Positions 9,256-18,101 of a stretch of DNA of 64,000 bases are shown piece after piece. Position 1 is the first letter of the stretch. Each line of letters starts with the position of its first letter. The position numbers were made by a program, and so were the translations under genes. Source of the DNA: Paeniglutamicibacter psychrophenolicus (GTDB taxonomy: Bacteria > Actinomycetota > Actinomycetes > Actinomycetales > Micrococcaceae); the NCBI RefSeq assembly GCF_030812255.1, contig NZ_JAUSSH010000005.1, positions 62,001-126,000 of the forward strand, written 5' to 3'. The notes beneath the pieces were generated by a model that was not told where the DNA came from, did no database searches, and was given only the letters and a program-made list of their open reading frames with translations.

Positions 9256-9549
9256 ATGTCCGTGGTTACATCAGGTATGAGCGAAAATGAAAAACTTGCC
9301 CGTTACATTCCCGCGGCCGGAGCAGTCACAATGTTCACCACCTCGTGGTGCGGCTACTGCCGCAACCTCAAGCGCCTGATGGATGCCAAGGGAATCGGCT
9401 ACACCGAGGTAAACATCGAGGAAGTCGAAGGCACCGCGGAGCTGGTGGAATCCTTCAACGGTGGAAACCAGACGGTCCCGACCCTGATCTTCCCGGACGG
9501 GACCTCCGCAACAAACCCGCGGATTGAGGAAGTCCTCGAGCGGGTCTAG
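9256..9549 (+). CDS. mycoredoxin / glutaredoxin-like protein
   Basis: The protein has 97 residues from ATG 9256, or 90 from ATG 9277 (MSENEK), which I cannot separate because no good ribosome site precedes either. It has a thioredoxin fold with the redox motif WCGYC (CxxC), the cis-Pro segment QTVPTLIFPDG and the terminal LEEVLERV-like helix. In mycothiol-using actinobacteria, mycoredoxins reduce protein-mycothiol mixed disulfides. The neighbouring mycothiol-dependent dehydrogenase supports this over a classical glutaredoxin. It is probably its own transcription unit, since 107 bases separate it from the next gene. Confidence 0.85.
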   Translation: MSVVTSGMSENEKLARYIPAAGAVTMFTTSWCGYCRNLKRLMDAKGIGYTEVNIEEVEGTAELVESFNGGNQTVPTLIFPDGTSATNPRIEEVLERV

Positions 9550-9656
9550 TCGGGCTGTGATTGGATGGAGGGGTGCCCCTCGCCGAAAGGCGGACGGCAC
9601 CTCTTCCTCGTTAAGCTTTGCGTCGCATGATTGCGACCGCGCATGAATGGAGTGAC

Positions 9657-10742
9657 ATGTCACAAAAGGTTCAGGCCGTCATTGTCCGTGCCAAGGACGC
9701 CCCCGTCGAGACGGTGACCATCGTGGTTCCGGACCCGGGTCCGGGCGAGGCCGTGGTGGACATCCTCACCTGCGGCGTCTGCCACACCGACCTGCATTAC
9801 AAGCTCGGCGGGATCGGCAACGACTACCCCTACCTGCTGGGACACGAGGCCACCGGTGTGGTCTCCAAGATCGGCGACGGCGTGGACAACGTCGTGGTCG
9901 GTGACCGCGTGATCCTGAACTGGCGCGCGGTCTGCGGGCAGTGCCGCGCCTGCGCCAAGGGCCAGGCCCAGTACTGCTTCAACACCGCCAACGCCACCCA
10001 GAAGATGACCCTGGAGGACGGCACCGAGCTCTCCCCCGCCCTGGGGATCGGCGCGTTCGCCGAAAAGACCCTGGTCGCCGCCGGCCAGTGCACCAAGGTC
10101 GATGAGGATGTCGACGCCGCCGCCGTGGGCCTGCTGGGCTGCGGCGTCATGGCCGGCATCGGTGCGGCCATGAACACCGGCGAGGTCAAGCGCGGCGAAT
10201 CCGTGGCCGTGATCGGCTGCGGCGGCGTCGGCATTGCCGCGATCGCCGGCGCGAAGCTGGCCGGTGCCACCACCATCGTGGCCGTGGACATCGACGACGA
10301 CAAGCTGGCCATGGCCAGGAACATGGGTGCCACGCACACCGTGAACTCCAAGACCACCGACGCGGTCGAGGGCATCAAGTCGCACACCGGCGGCTTCGGC
10401 GCCGACGTGGTCATCGAGGCCGTGGGCCGCCCGGAGACCTACAAGCAGGCGTTCTACGCCCGCGACCTGGCAGGCCGCGTGGTGCTGGTGGGAGTGCCGA
10501 CCCCGGAGATGAAGCTGGAGCTGCCGCTGCTGGATGTCTTCGGCCACGGCGGATCACTGAAGTCCTCCTGGTATGGCGATTGCCTGCCCTCGCGCGACTT
10601 CCCGATGCTGGTGGAGCAATACAAGCTCGGCCGCCTGGACCTGGATGCGTTCGTCTCCGAACGCATCGAGCTCGGCGATGTGGAGGCCGCCTTCACCAAG
10701 ATGGGCGAGGGCAAGGTCCTGCGTTCGGTGGTGGAACTCTAA
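9657..10742 (+). CDS. mscR: S-(hydroxymethyl)mycothiol dehydrogenase (mycothiol-dependent formaldehyde dehydrogenase)
   Basis: The protein has 361 residues; ATG 9657 (MSQKVQAV) is chosen over an in-frame ATG at 9618. It is a zinc-dependent medium-chain dehydrogenase. The catalytic zinc site is in [10 protein letters not shown] with GHEATGVV, the structural zinc cysteines are in [15 protein letters not shown], and the NAD-binding GCGGVGIAA is followed by VDIDDDKL. The length and [27 protein letters not shown] segments fit the mycothiol class. It oxidises the mycothiol-formaldehyde adduct and may also reduce S-nitrosomycothiol. The stop codon overlaps the start of the next gene by one base (TAATG), so the two are translationally coupled. 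Confidence 0.9.
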   Translation: MSQKVQAVIVRAKDAPVETVTIVVPDPGPGEAVVDILTCGVCHTDLHYKLGGIGNDYPYLLGHEATGVVSKIGDGVDNVVVGDRVILNWRAVCGQCRACAKGQAQYCFNTANATQKMTLEDGTELSPALGIGAFAEKTLVAAGQCTKVDEDVDAAAVGLLGCGVMAGIGAAMNTGEVKRGESVAVIGCGGVGIAAIAGAKLAGATTIVAVDIDDDKLAMARNMGATHTVNSKTTDAVEGIKSHTGGFGADVVIEAVGRPETYKQAFYARDLAGRVVLVGVPTPEMKLELPLLDVFGHGGSLKSSWYGDCLPSRDFPMLVEQYKLGRLDLDAFVSERIELGDVEAAFTKMGEGKVLRSVVEL

Positions 10743-11371
10743 TGTCGGCACAGATCCAAAACATCGTCACCTCCGGCACGTTCTCCCTGGACGGGGGCAC
10801 CTGGGAGGTGGACAACAACGTCTGGATCATCGGGAACCAGGACGAGGTCTTCGTGATCGACCCGGCCCACGAACCGGCCAAGATCCTCGAAGTCGTGGGC
10901 AACCGCGCGGTCAAGGCCGTGCTGCTGACCCATGGGCACGACGACCACATCCGCTACGCCCGCGAATTCGCGGACCTGGTCGAGGCACCGATCCACCTGA
11001 ACCCGGCCGACACGATGCTCTGGGAGAACGTGTTCCCCGGAACGACCGCTGACCACGAGATCACCGACGGGCAGGAGTTCGAGGTTGCCGGCACCACGCT
11101 GGTCGCCCTGCACACCCCCGGGCACTCCCCCGGTTCCACTTGCTTCTACGTGGAATCGCTGGGCACCCTGTTCTCCGGGGACACGCTGTTCAACGGGGGC
11201 CCGGGTGCCACCGGGCGCAGCTACTCGAGCTTCGAGACGATCATCGACTCGATCCGCGAACGCCTGCTCACCCTGCCGGCGAGCACCGTGGTGAACACCG
11301 GCCACGGGGATGCCACCACGATCGGTGCCGAGGCACCGAACCTGGACGAGTGGATCAAGCGCGGCCACTGA
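10742..11371 (+). CDS. MBL-fold metallohydrolase coupled to mycothiol-dependent formaldehyde oxidation
   Basis: The protein has 209 residues, with the ATG overlapping the preceding stop by one base. Metal-binding motifs of the glyoxalase II-like branch are present: THGHDDHIR (HxHxDH), HTPGHSPGS, FSGDTLF and a C-terminal GHG. This pairing with the mycothiol formaldehyde dehydrogenase recurs in actinobacteria. By context the enzyme may hydrolyse the S-formylmycothiol product to formate and free mycothiol; that substrate is inferred. A 15-bp hairpin 15 bases after the stop closes the unit. Confidence 0.88.
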   Translation: MSAQIQNIVTSGTFSLDGGTWEVDNNVWIIGNQDEVFVIDPAHEPAKILEVVGNRAVKAVLLTHGHDDHIRYAREFADLVEAPIHLNPADTMLWENVFPGTTADHEITDGQEFEVAGTTLVALHTPGHSPGSTCFYVESLGTLFSGDTLFNGGPGATGRSYSSFETIIDSIRERLLTLPASTVVNTGHGDATTIGAEAPNLDEWIKRGH

Positions 11372-11386
11372 CCGGCATTGATCCGC

Positions 11387-11433
11387 GGTGTGGGCGGCGA
11401 AGGCACGGTTTCCGTGTTTTCGCCGCCCACACC
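11387..11433 (+). terminator. long bipartite hairpin terminator of the formaldehyde module
   Basis: Perfect 15-bp outer stem (11387-11401 with 11419-11433) enclosing a second small stem (CACGG/CCGTG, 11404-11408 with 11412-11416), followed by TTTGTTC. It starts 15 bases after the MBL hydrolase stop. Confidence 0.75.
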
Positions 11434-11546
11434 TTTGTTCAAGGAACAGGCAACCGTCGCGACCGGCGCCTTCGGCCTGGATTACTGCGACCCGCGGATG
11501 GCCGCCTCATGATGTATCCACCCAACCAACGAAACGGGCAGAAACA

Positions 11547-11783
11547 ATGGACCTGATCATCACATGGGTACTCTTTGTCTTCCTGGCGGCGGTCATTGTC
11601 CACTCCATCAGGACGGAACGGCCCACCCGCTCGGAGCCTGCACACCGTGGCGGAAAGCCGCTGCCTCGCAACCGCGTCGCGAGAGTGTTCGCCTCCTTCC
11701 AAGTCATGGCTTGGTGCTTGATCTTCTGCGCGGTGGCGCTCCTCATCTCGGCCGTCATCGGCACTGCCGATGCATTAGCCTGA
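11547..11783 (+). CDS. small two-helix membrane protein
   Basis: This 78-residue ORF has two hydrophobic segments: residues ~2-19 (LIITWVLFVFLAAVIVHSI) and ~54-75 (MAWCLIFCAVALLISAVIG), joined by a basic, Pro-rich loop. The ribosome site is weak, and the ORF is called mainly on its coherent membrane topology and codon bias. It is not recognised as a known family. It lies between a terminator and a lipoprotein gene, and nothing in the context suggests a role. Confidence 0.5.
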   Translation: MDLIITWVLFVFLAAVIVHSIRTERPTRSEPAHRGGKPLPRNRVARVFASFQVMAWCLIFCAVALLISAVIGTADALA

Positions 11784-12135
11784 CGGCTTTGACGATTAAG
11801 CACCTCAAGCAAGGGCATTGAGGGCGGACGAGTCCTCTGGTGCTGCCTTGTCCGGGGCAACTTGCCAAGCCAATCATCATCAGCTTCGCTGTTGGCTGGA
11901 GGTTCCAGTTCTCCTGATGCACGAAAAACGCCCGCAGGAAGAACTGCACCGGCTTTTGGCCCCGCCGGTGCGCTGGGCCGGACATTGCCGTGCGATGCGG
12001 CTCCCGCAAAGCTCACGCGCAGGACCGGGGATCGGGCTGGTAACGATCCGTTGCAACCTGTCGCCGAAAGCGATCTCCGCACCTCGGATCGGATCAGGTG
12101 CCGCTTTGCGGCACCCCGGATGTGGCGAGGTTTCC
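11784..12135. other. intergenic region before the lipoprotein gene
   Basis: About 350 bases without a supported gene. The stretch near 11940-11975 contains short GC-rich repeats (CACCGG/CCGGTG) able to pair. Nothing else was identified. Confidence 0.35.
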
Positions 12136-12579
12136 ATGCATCGGACAAGTCGTGCGGCGGCAGTGCTTCTGGCTCTCTCGGTGCTGGCCGGCTGCGGTGT
12201 CGGTCCAGACCGGGGCGAGATGCTTCCCGAGACCTGCGATGGCGGCCCGAGCGTGGGCAACCCGGAGCGTGCCCTGGCGACCCTGCTCCAGGCCGCAAGC
12301 CAGGCGGACGCCGACCTGGCATGCACCGTGACCACCGGCACCCCCAAGGACATGGACCTGGGCCACGAACTGGCAGTCCTGGACGCTGCCGCCCGGGCAC
12401 GAGGCATCACCGCCGGCAACGCCGAATTCATCCGGCCCGCCGATGGACTGCGGGCCGGGCGATACACAGTCGCCGGCGGGCCGCCCAGCGGCCTGGAGCC
12501 CCTGGAATTCGTGCTCGTCCAGCAGCGGGACAAGGGATGGCGCGCCTACTTCCCGGTGCCGGAGCAGGGATACCTCTAG
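12136..12579 (+). CDS. hypothetical lipoprotein
   Basis: The protein has 147 residues starting at ATG 12136. It has a type II signal peptide: basic MHRTSR, an Ala/Leu core and lipobox LAGC, with the acylated Cys at about residue 20. The mature region (~127 residues) is small and alpha/beta in appearance, with a ...GWRAYFPVP... end seen in small actinobacterial lipoproteins of the DUF4878/NTF2-like kind. That similarity is weak and I do not assign it. The protein should be anchored on the outer face of the membrane. It converges with the dehydrogenase gene, with seven bases between stops. Confidence 0.7.
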   Translation: MHRTSRAAAVLLALSVLAGCGVGPDRGEMLPETCDGGPSVGNPERALATLLQAASQADADLACTVTTGTPKDMDLGHELAVLDAAARARGITAGNAEFIRPADGLRAGRYTVAGGPPSGLEPLEFVLVQQRDKGWRAYFPVPEQGYL

Positions 12580-12586
12580 CAACCGG

Positions 12587-15502
12587 CTACAGGTCGGCGG
12601 CATCCAGCCGCGCCGCGGCAAGCACCTGGGCCAGGTGCATTCCTCTCACGTCGGTGCCCTCGGAGATCTGGGTGCGGCAGGAGAAGCCATCGGCCAGCAC
12701 CAGATCGCCCGCCGCACGCCCGCGGATCGCCGGGAAGAGCTCGCGCTCGCCGAGGGAGCGGGAGAGCTCCGCGTGCCCGGGCTCGAAACCCCAGTTTCCG
12801 GCCAGCCCGCAGCACCCGGTGTCGATCTCGCGCTCGTCGATGCCGAGGCAGGCCAGCACCTTCGCGGTTCCGGAGTGGTCACCCAGCGAACGTTCGTGGC
12901 AGTGGACCTGGGAGACCGCACCGGCGCCCAGCGTGCCAAAGGGCCAGACGGCACCGTGCTTGCCGTCGGCCGGCAGGTGTCCGGCGACCAGGTCGCCGAA
13001 GGGCACCACGGCGGCGGCCAGGACGGCCGCGCGCGGGTCGTCCGGGAGAAGCTCGGTGATTTCGTGTCCCAGCATCACGGTGCAGGAGGGCTCGAGCCCG
13101 ATCACCGGGTAGCCAGCATCCAGCAGCGGTTCCATGACCTTCAGCGTGTGCCGGATGACCTTGCGGGCCGCATCAAGTTGTCCGGTGGAGTGCCAGGTCA
13201 GCCCGCAGCAGACGAAGCCCTTGGGGATGATGACCGTGTAGCCCAGGGCCTCGAGCACCTCGACGGCGGCCTTGCCAGGGGAAGTGTCCAGGTGGTTGTT
13301 GAAGGAATCGGGCCAGAGCACCACGGTGGGGCTGGCGGCACCGGCCGCGGCGGTACTCTTCGGGCGCTTGGCGAACCAGCGCTGCAGGGACTCGGGGGCG
13401 AAGGTGATCATGGTGCGGGTCGGTTCGATTCCGCCAAGCTTCTTCACCAGCTTCTCCACCGGCTTGCAGCGCAGCAACGTGTTGGTGGCGCCGGCCGCCC
13501 CGGGCACCGCATGCAGGATCCGGGTCAGGATCGGCAGCCAGCCCATGGTGTAGTGGGCCATGGGGCGCAGCCGCTTCTCGTAGAAGCGGTGCAGGAACTC
13601 CGACTTGTAGGTGGCCATGTCCACGTTGACCGGGCATTCGGAGGCGCATGCCTTGCAGGACAGGCACAAGTCCAGTGCCTCCTTGACCTCCTCGGAGCGA
13701 TAGGCCGAGGGCAGGGATTCGCCGCGGAACATTTCCGAGAGCACCCGGGCCCGTCCCCGGGTGGAGTGCACCTCGTCGCCGGTGCCCTGAAAGGAGGGGC
13801 ACATCGCCCCCTCGTCGGAGCGGCATATCCCCACCCCGACGCAGCGGTTCACGCCGTTGAGCAGCGAGCCCTTGTCCCGGGAGAGCGCATGGACCGGCGA
13901 GAGCTCGAAGGTGCGCTGCCCGGGCCCCGGGCGCAGCCGGTCATCGATCCGCTCGGGGTCGATGAGCACCCCGGGGTTGAACAGCCCGGTGGGATCGAAG
14001 ATGTTCTTGAAGTCCCTGAAGGCGCCCATCGCTGCCCCGCTGTACATGGTGCCCAGCAGTTCGGAGCGGGCGCGCCCGTCCCCGTGTTCCCCGGAGAGCG
14101 ATCCGCCGTAGCGGGCCACGGTTTGGGCCGCCGCCTCCATGAACGAGCGGAAGACCGCCACGCCTTCCTCGGTGCCCAGGGTGAAGGAGATGCGCACGTG
14201 CACGCAGCCCTCGCCGAAGTGGCCGAAGGGGATGCCGCGCAGGCTGTGCTCATCCATCAGCGCGTAGAGGTCGCGCAGGTAGTCGGCCAGGTGTTCGGGC
14301 GGAACCGCCGAGTCCTCCCAGGAAGGCCAAGCCTCGCCTCCGTCCGGGAGCCGGGTCACGATGCCGGCGGCCGCCTCGCGGATCCGCCACAGCGTGCGGG
14401 CCGCCGCGGGATCCGTGACGACCGCCGCGTCAATGGCGGTGACCGGGTCCGCGGCCAGGTATTCGTTGGCCAAGGCCTCGGCAATGGCCCGTGCAGCCTC
14501 GGGGGTGTCCCCCGCGGTTTCGCAGAAGAGCCAGCCTCCTGCCCGCTCGCTCGGCCCGTAGGGTCCGCCCATGCCCGGAAGGTCGGCTCCCGCCAGTTCC
14601 TGTCCGGGACGCGAGCGCAACGCGTCGAGCAGGTCGGACCCCATGCCCTCGGCGGTGGTCACGCCGGGCCGGCGCATGGTGGCTGCGGCTGCCGCGGCGT
14701 CGAAGACCGTTGCGAAGGCGAGCACCGCCAGGGCCGTGGCCTTGGGCTTGTGAACCAGCTTCACGGTGAGCTCGGTGATGATTCCGCAGGTCCCCTCGGT
14801 CCCGGCGAAGGCACGGGCGGTGTTGAACCCGTTTTCCGGCAGCAGGTGGTGCAGCCCGTAGCCGGAGACCTGACGGGGGAAGCGCCCGAGCTCGGTGCGC
14901 AGCACCGAGAGGTTCGCATCGCGCAGTTTCTTCAGCGCCACCTCCAGCTCATGGTCGTCGGTTCCGTTGGGGCCCAGGGTGGCGGTGGACCCGTCGGCGA
15001 ACATGACCTTGACGGACTCGACGTTGTCCGCAGCGGTGCCCCAGGCCAGCGAGTGGGAGCCGCAGGCGTTGTTGGCGACCATGCCGCCGACAGTGCAGCG
15101 GCTGTGGGTGGAGGGATCGGGCCCGTAGGTCAGCCCGAACTCCGCCGCCGCGTCGCGGAGCTTGTCGCACACGACCCCGGGCTGGATGCGCGCGGTACGG
15201 GCCACCGGGTCGATCGACAGGATCTTGTTGAAGTGGCGCGAGGTGTCCAGCACCAGGCCCTCGCCGATCGCGTTGCCCGCCACCGAGGTTCCGCCGCCGC
15301 GACTGGTGACGGACAAACCCTCGGAGCGTGCGTAGGCCAGGGCCAGGGCGATGTCCGTCTCGCTGCGCACCTCCAGCACGGCGGCCGGGACACGCCTGAA
15401 GATCGAGGCGTCCGAGACATATGCGGCCCGTGTTCCCATGTCGGTGCGCAGGCGCGAACGCATCTCGGCAGCCGCATCAACCTTGGTGGGCATGGTTTCC
15501 AT
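12587..15502 (-). CDS. FAD-linked D-lactate dehydrogenase-like oxidoreductase with C-terminal iron-sulfur domains
   Basis: The protein has 971 residues, starting at ATG 15502 after GAGAGG; ATG 15493 is a second option. Residues ~40-270 are a PCMH-type FAD-binding domain (SRGGGTSVAGNAIG, CTVGGMVANNACGSHS). The next section is the FAD-linked oxidase C-terminal domain (GHFGEGCVHVRISF, LSGEHGDGRARSELL). An iron-sulfur region follows, with CVGVGIC...CP near residue 552 and CLSCKACASECPVN near 615. Two CCG domains come last (GFVCCGLTW, TGCCGLAGNWGFE). This fuses in one chain what GlcD and GlcF or LldE-type subunits do separately. A 2-hydroxyacid, most likely D-lactate, is the predicted substrate, with electrons passed to quinone. 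The divergent GntR gene is the probable regulator. Confidence 0.88.
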   Translation of the reverse strand: METMPTKVDAAAEMRSRLRTDMGTRAAYVSDASIFRRVPAAVLEVRSETDIALALAYARSEGLSVTSRGGGTSVAGNAIGEGLVLDTSRHFNKILSIDPVARTARIQPGVVCDKLRDAAAEFGLTYGPDPSTHSRCTVGGMVANNACGSHSLAWGTAADNVESVKVMFADGSTATLGPNGTDDHELEVALKKLRDANLSVLRTELGRFPRQVSGYGLHHLLPENGFNTARAFAGTEGTCGIITELTVKLVHKPKATALAVLAFATVFDAAAAAATMRRPGVTTAEGMGSDLLDALRSRPGQELAGADLPGMGGPYGPSERAGGWLFCETAGDTPEAARAIAEALANEYLAADPVTAIDAAVVTDPAAARTLWRIREAAAGIVTRLPDGGEAWPSWEDSAVPPEHLADYLRDLYALMDEHSLRGIPFGHFGEGCVHVRISFTLGTEEGVAVFRSFMEAAAQTVARYGGSLSGEHGDGRARSELLGTMYSGAAMGAFRDFKNIFDPTGLFNPGVLIDPERIDDRLRPGPGQRTFELSPVHALSRDKGSLLNGVNRCVGVGICRSDEGAMCPSFQGTGDEVHSTRGRARVLSEMFRGESLPSAYRSEEVKEALDLCLSCKACASECPVNVDMATYKSEFLHRFYEKRLRPMAHYTMGWLPILTRILHAVPGAAGATNTLLRCKPVEKLVKKLGGIEPTRTMITFAPESLQRWFAKRPKSTAAAGAASPTVVLWPDSFNNHLDTSPGKAAVEVLEALGYTVIIPKGFVCCGLTWHSTGQLDAARKVIRHTLKVMEPLLDAGYPVIGLEPSCTVMLGHEITELLPDDPRAAVLAAAVVPFGDLVAGHLPADGKHGAVWPFGTLGAGAVSQVHCHERSLGDHSGTAKVLACLGIDEREIDTGCCGLAGNWGFEPGHAELSRSLGERELFPAIRGRAAGDLVLADGFSCRTQISEGTDVRGMHLAQVLAAARLDAADL

Positions 15503-15625
15503 GGGAAGGACCTCTCATCGGGGGCAAGTGCAGCCACAGTAGCATGTTACGTGCAATTGACGATATGGTTGCTGGCAAAAGCTCCCATCCGCCCGCCTGC
15601 GCCCGAAAAATGAGAGAATCAGAAC

Positions 15626-16354
15626 ATGACTAGTCCCCATTCACGCACCTTGCCCCAACGCGGTCAGTCACTGACCGACCAGGTCATGAACCACGTGCGC
15701 CACTCCGTGGTCACCGGGGAGATGGAAGTCGGACGGCTCTACAGCGTCTACCAGCTCGCCGAGCAGCTGGGCATCTCGCGCTCGCCGGTCCGCGACGGAC
15801 TGCTGCGCCTGGAAGAGGCCGGACTGATCGAATTCTCGCGCAACCGCGGATTCCGGGTCATCCCCACCAGCCCGCACGATGTGGCGGAAATCTTCTCGCT
15901 GCGCCTGGCCCTCGAGGTTCCGGCTGCGCTTCGCGCCGCCCATGCCAGCACCCCGGCATTGGCTGCCACCTTCAACGACCTTGAAGCCCACATGCGCTCG
16001 GCCGCCGAACGCGGGTCCCTCGACGAATTCTTCGACCTGGACCAACAGGTGCACGACACCATCCTGAGCGCCGCAGGTTCCAATCGCGTCCGCGGCATCG
16101 TGAACCGGCTGCGCGATTCCACCCGGCTGTTGGGGGTCTCAACGGCCGGGAAGGAGCGCTCACTCACCGAGATCCTGGGCGAACACGCTCCCGTCATCGA
16201 GGCCATCAATGCCGGCAAGGGCCAGGAGGCAGCCGCCGCCATGCGCGAACACCTCACCCGCACCGGGCAGCTGTTGGTGTCCCAGGCCATCACCGCCCAG
16301 CACCTCGACCTTGACCCCGACGAGCTCTGGCGGGATTACACAACAGGATACTGA
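15626..16354 (+). CDS. GntR family transcriptional regulator, FCD domain
   Basis: The protein has 242 residues. An N-terminal winged helix (SLTDQVMNHVRHSVVTGEM, LAEQLGISRSPVRDGLLRLEEAG) is followed by an FCD ligand-binding domain from ~residue 90, with the metal-binding His pattern seen in the DLDQQVHDTI and EHAPVIEAI helices. It is divergent from the D-lactate dehydrogenase-like gene, and the 123-base gap contains TTGC-TG-GCAA at 15569-15578 as a possible half-palindrome. Control of that gene by a hydroxy- or keto-acid ligand is inferred from position and family, not shown. Confidence 0.9.
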   Translation: MTSPHSRTLPQRGQSLTDQVMNHVRHSVVTGEMEVGRLYSVYQLAEQLGISRSPVRDGLLRLEEAGLIEFSRNRGFRVIPTSPHDVAEIFSLRLALEVPAALRAAHASTPALAATFNDLEAHMRSAAERGSLDEFFDLDQQVHDTILSAAGSNRVRGIVNRLRDSTRLLGVSTAGKERSLTEILGEHAPVIEAINAGKGQEAAAAMREHLTRTGQLLVSQAITAQHLDLDPDELWRDYTTGY

Positions 16355-16393
16355 CCAGCACTTATCGGACTTGCCCATGTCATACTGATGCCC

Positions 16394-16693
16394 ATGGACG
16401 ACACCACTCCCACGCAGCAAGAACCAGCACGCGCACCGCGGACCAGGCTCCCCGCCCTCGCCGGAATCCTCGCTGCGCTCCTCCTGCTCGCGGGCATCCT
16501 TTTCTTCGCGCTCGGCCCCCGGGAGAACGCCTCGTTTGGCTGGTTCGCCTATGCACCGTTGAGCGCATCCATGTTCATGCCGGGCATGCACTTCTTGACC
16601 ACGGCGCAACTCACCGGCTGGTTGTTGATTGCCCTCGCCGCCTGCGCGGCAACATTCTGGGCCGGACTCATGGTCGGCCGACGCACCCGCTGA
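16394..16693 (+). CDS. small membrane protein
   Basis: The protein has 99 residues from ATG 16394 (MDDTTPTQ), or 101 from ATG 16388. It has a polar Pro-rich N-terminus, then two hydrophobic segments: ~21-42 (LAGILAALLLLAGILFFAL) and ~74-94 (GWLLIALAACAATFWAGLMVG), with a GWFAYAPL loop between them and an Arg-rich end. No Shine-Dalgarno is visible, and the mRNA may start very near the initiation codon. Family and function are unknown. Confidence 0.6.
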   Translation: MDDTTPTQQEPARAPRTRLPALAGILAALLLLAGILFFALGPRENASFGWFAYAPLSASMFMPGMHFLTTAQLTGWLLIALAACAATFWAGLMVGRRTR

Positions 16694-16714
16694 CCGCCCT
16701 GCGGAAGGTCCCTT

Positions 16715-17452
16715 CTAGGAACGGATCAGTTCGGCGTGCCGACCGTATTCGGCCAGCAGGTCGGTGATGAATCGGTCTACCGTGTAGCCGGGAAGCAGGT
16801 CGTCGGCCGCGCCGACGGTGGCCGGGTCCATCTCGATCCCCATGGCCCGGTAGACGGAATCCAGTACCGCACGGATCGGTGCCGAATCCTCGATGACGAA
16901 CACGCTGGAAAACAGCCAGGCCCCCGATACCACCCGCTGAGCGGTGCCCACCAGCTTGATGGGGTTCCGTGCCGTGGATCCAACGCCGGGCATGCCGTGG
17001 ACGCTGTAGTCACCGGCGCAGTATTCCCCGGGGATCTCCCCCACCCGTGCATCGATCCCCGAGGTGCGCAGGGCGTCGGCGTAGAGCTGGCCCAAGACCT
17101 TGAAGCGGTGCTGGTGGCCCATCATGGCCTCTGCGGCCGGCTCGACGTGGTCCACGATCACCGTGCCCGAGTGGTAGGCCGCAGCCCGTCCCCCGGCCTT
17201 GCGCACCACGGGGGCAAAACCCTGCTCCAGGGATTCCGCAACGGCCCGGGCGTACCCCTCCAGTCGCACATCGCGCTGCCCGAAGGCCACCGTCGGGTTC
17301 GGGCGGTAAATCCGCAGCTTCGCCGGCAAGCTGCCCTCGCGCACCGCGTTCAGCAGCGCGACCCCGGCCATCAGATCCGCCTCCGCGTCGCCCGACGGCT
17401 CCTCGACGCATACGTGAAGGGCGTGGTCGGCATCGAGATTCCAAAGACTCAT
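16715..17452 (-). CDS. lipoate-protein ligase A-like / octanoyltransferase family protein (BPL_LplA_LipB domain)
   Basis: The protein has 245 residues from ATG 17452; a GTG at 17458 would add two. The BPL/LplA/LipB fold is supported by RIYRPNPTVAFGQRD, the substrate-loop VVRKAGGRAAAYHSG and GEYCAGDYSVHG...KLVGTAQRVV, where the Lys of the last motif is the conserved nucleotide/acyl-contacting residue. Such proteins attach or transfer lipoyl or octanoyl groups, and the exact branch cannot be told from sequence alone. TAGAAT, a good -10 hexamer, sits seven bases before the start, so translation may be leaderless. It is divergent from the kinase gene (37-base gap). Confidence 0.82.
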   Translation of the reverse strand: MSLWNLDADHALHVCVEEPSGDAEADLMAGVALLNAVREGSLPAKLRIYRPNPTVAFGQRDVRLEGYARAVAESLEQGFAPVVRKAGGRAAAYHSGTVIVDHVEPAAEAMMGHQHRFKVLGQLYADALRTSGIDARVGEIPGEYCAGDYSVHGMPGVGSTARNPIKLVGTAQRVVSGAWLFSSVFVIEDSAPIRAVLDSVYRAMGIEMDPATVGAADDLLPGYTVDRFITDLLAEYGRHAELIRS

Positions 17453-17489
17453 GGGCACGATTCTAGGTCCGGATGCCCCGCAGGGAATA

Positions 17490-18101
17490 ATGGGTGTCGT
17501 GCCGAAACAACAAACGCCCCTGATACTGCTCGGAGGGGCCTCCGGATCCGGAAAATCCTACCTGGCCCACCGCTTCGGCCGACCCCACATGGAGCTGGAC
17601 AACTTCTACCGGGAGATCTCCGAGCACACCCCGGCGACGCCGTTGCCGCAGACCGGATACGGGGAAATCGACTGGGACCATCCGGGCACCTGGAACTGCG
17701 ACAAGGCCGTCGATGCCTTGATTGAGTTGCTGGAATCCGGGCAGACCCAAGTCCCCAACTATTCGATCAGCACCTCCAGCTACGACGGAACGCGGGGGAT
17801 CGAGCTCAATGGCGGCCCGCTGCTGTCCGAGGGGATCTTCGTGTCCGAGATCTTGGCACCGCTGCAACGCCTCGGCGTCGACGTCCAGGCCTACTACATC
17901 GAGGTCTCGCCGCTGTCCACGGCCATCCGCCGCTTCGTGCGCGACGTCAAGGAGCGGCGCAAGCCGCTGGGGTTCCTGCTCAAGCGCGGCTACTCGCTGT
18001 TCCGTGCCGACCGGCAAATCCGCGGCAGGCACCTGGCCGCCGGGTTCGTCCCGATGAAGAAGAAGTCCGTCAAGGCAATGCTGGCGTCGTTGGCCGGCTA
18101 G
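17490..18101 (+). CDS. P-loop ATP-binding protein, uridine kinase-like
   Basis: The protein has 203 residues from ATG 17490, with CAGGGA just upstream. Walker A is GASGSGKS at residues 16-23. A short kinase-like lid and a basic C-terminal region (RFVRDVKERRKPLGFLLKRG) follow, as in uridine kinase-like P-loop proteins of actinobacteria. Asp in HMELDNFYREI matches the position of the Asp that contacts substrate in uridine/phosphoribulokinase relatives. Substrate is not known. The TAG stop overlaps the TAG of the convergent gene through the shared palindrome CTAG (18098-18101). Confidence 0.8.
   Translation: MGVVPKQQTPLILLGGASGSGKSYLAHRFGRPHMELDNFYREISEHTPATPLPQTGYGEIDWDHPGTWNCDKAVDALIELLESGQTQVPNYSISTSSYDGTRGIELNGGPLLSEGIFVSEILAPLQRLGVDVQAYYIEVSPLSTAIRRFVRDVKERRKPLGFLLKRGYSLFRADRQIRGRHLAAGFVPMKKKSVKAMLASLAG

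Noticed and set aside
12443-15613. A 1056-codon open frame on the plus strand
   Set aside because: It is the opposite-strand shadow of the D-lactate dehydrogenase-like gene, whose minus-strand translation has clear FAD and Fe-S motifs; the shadow has no domain and is rich in Gly/His/Gln as expected from codon bias.
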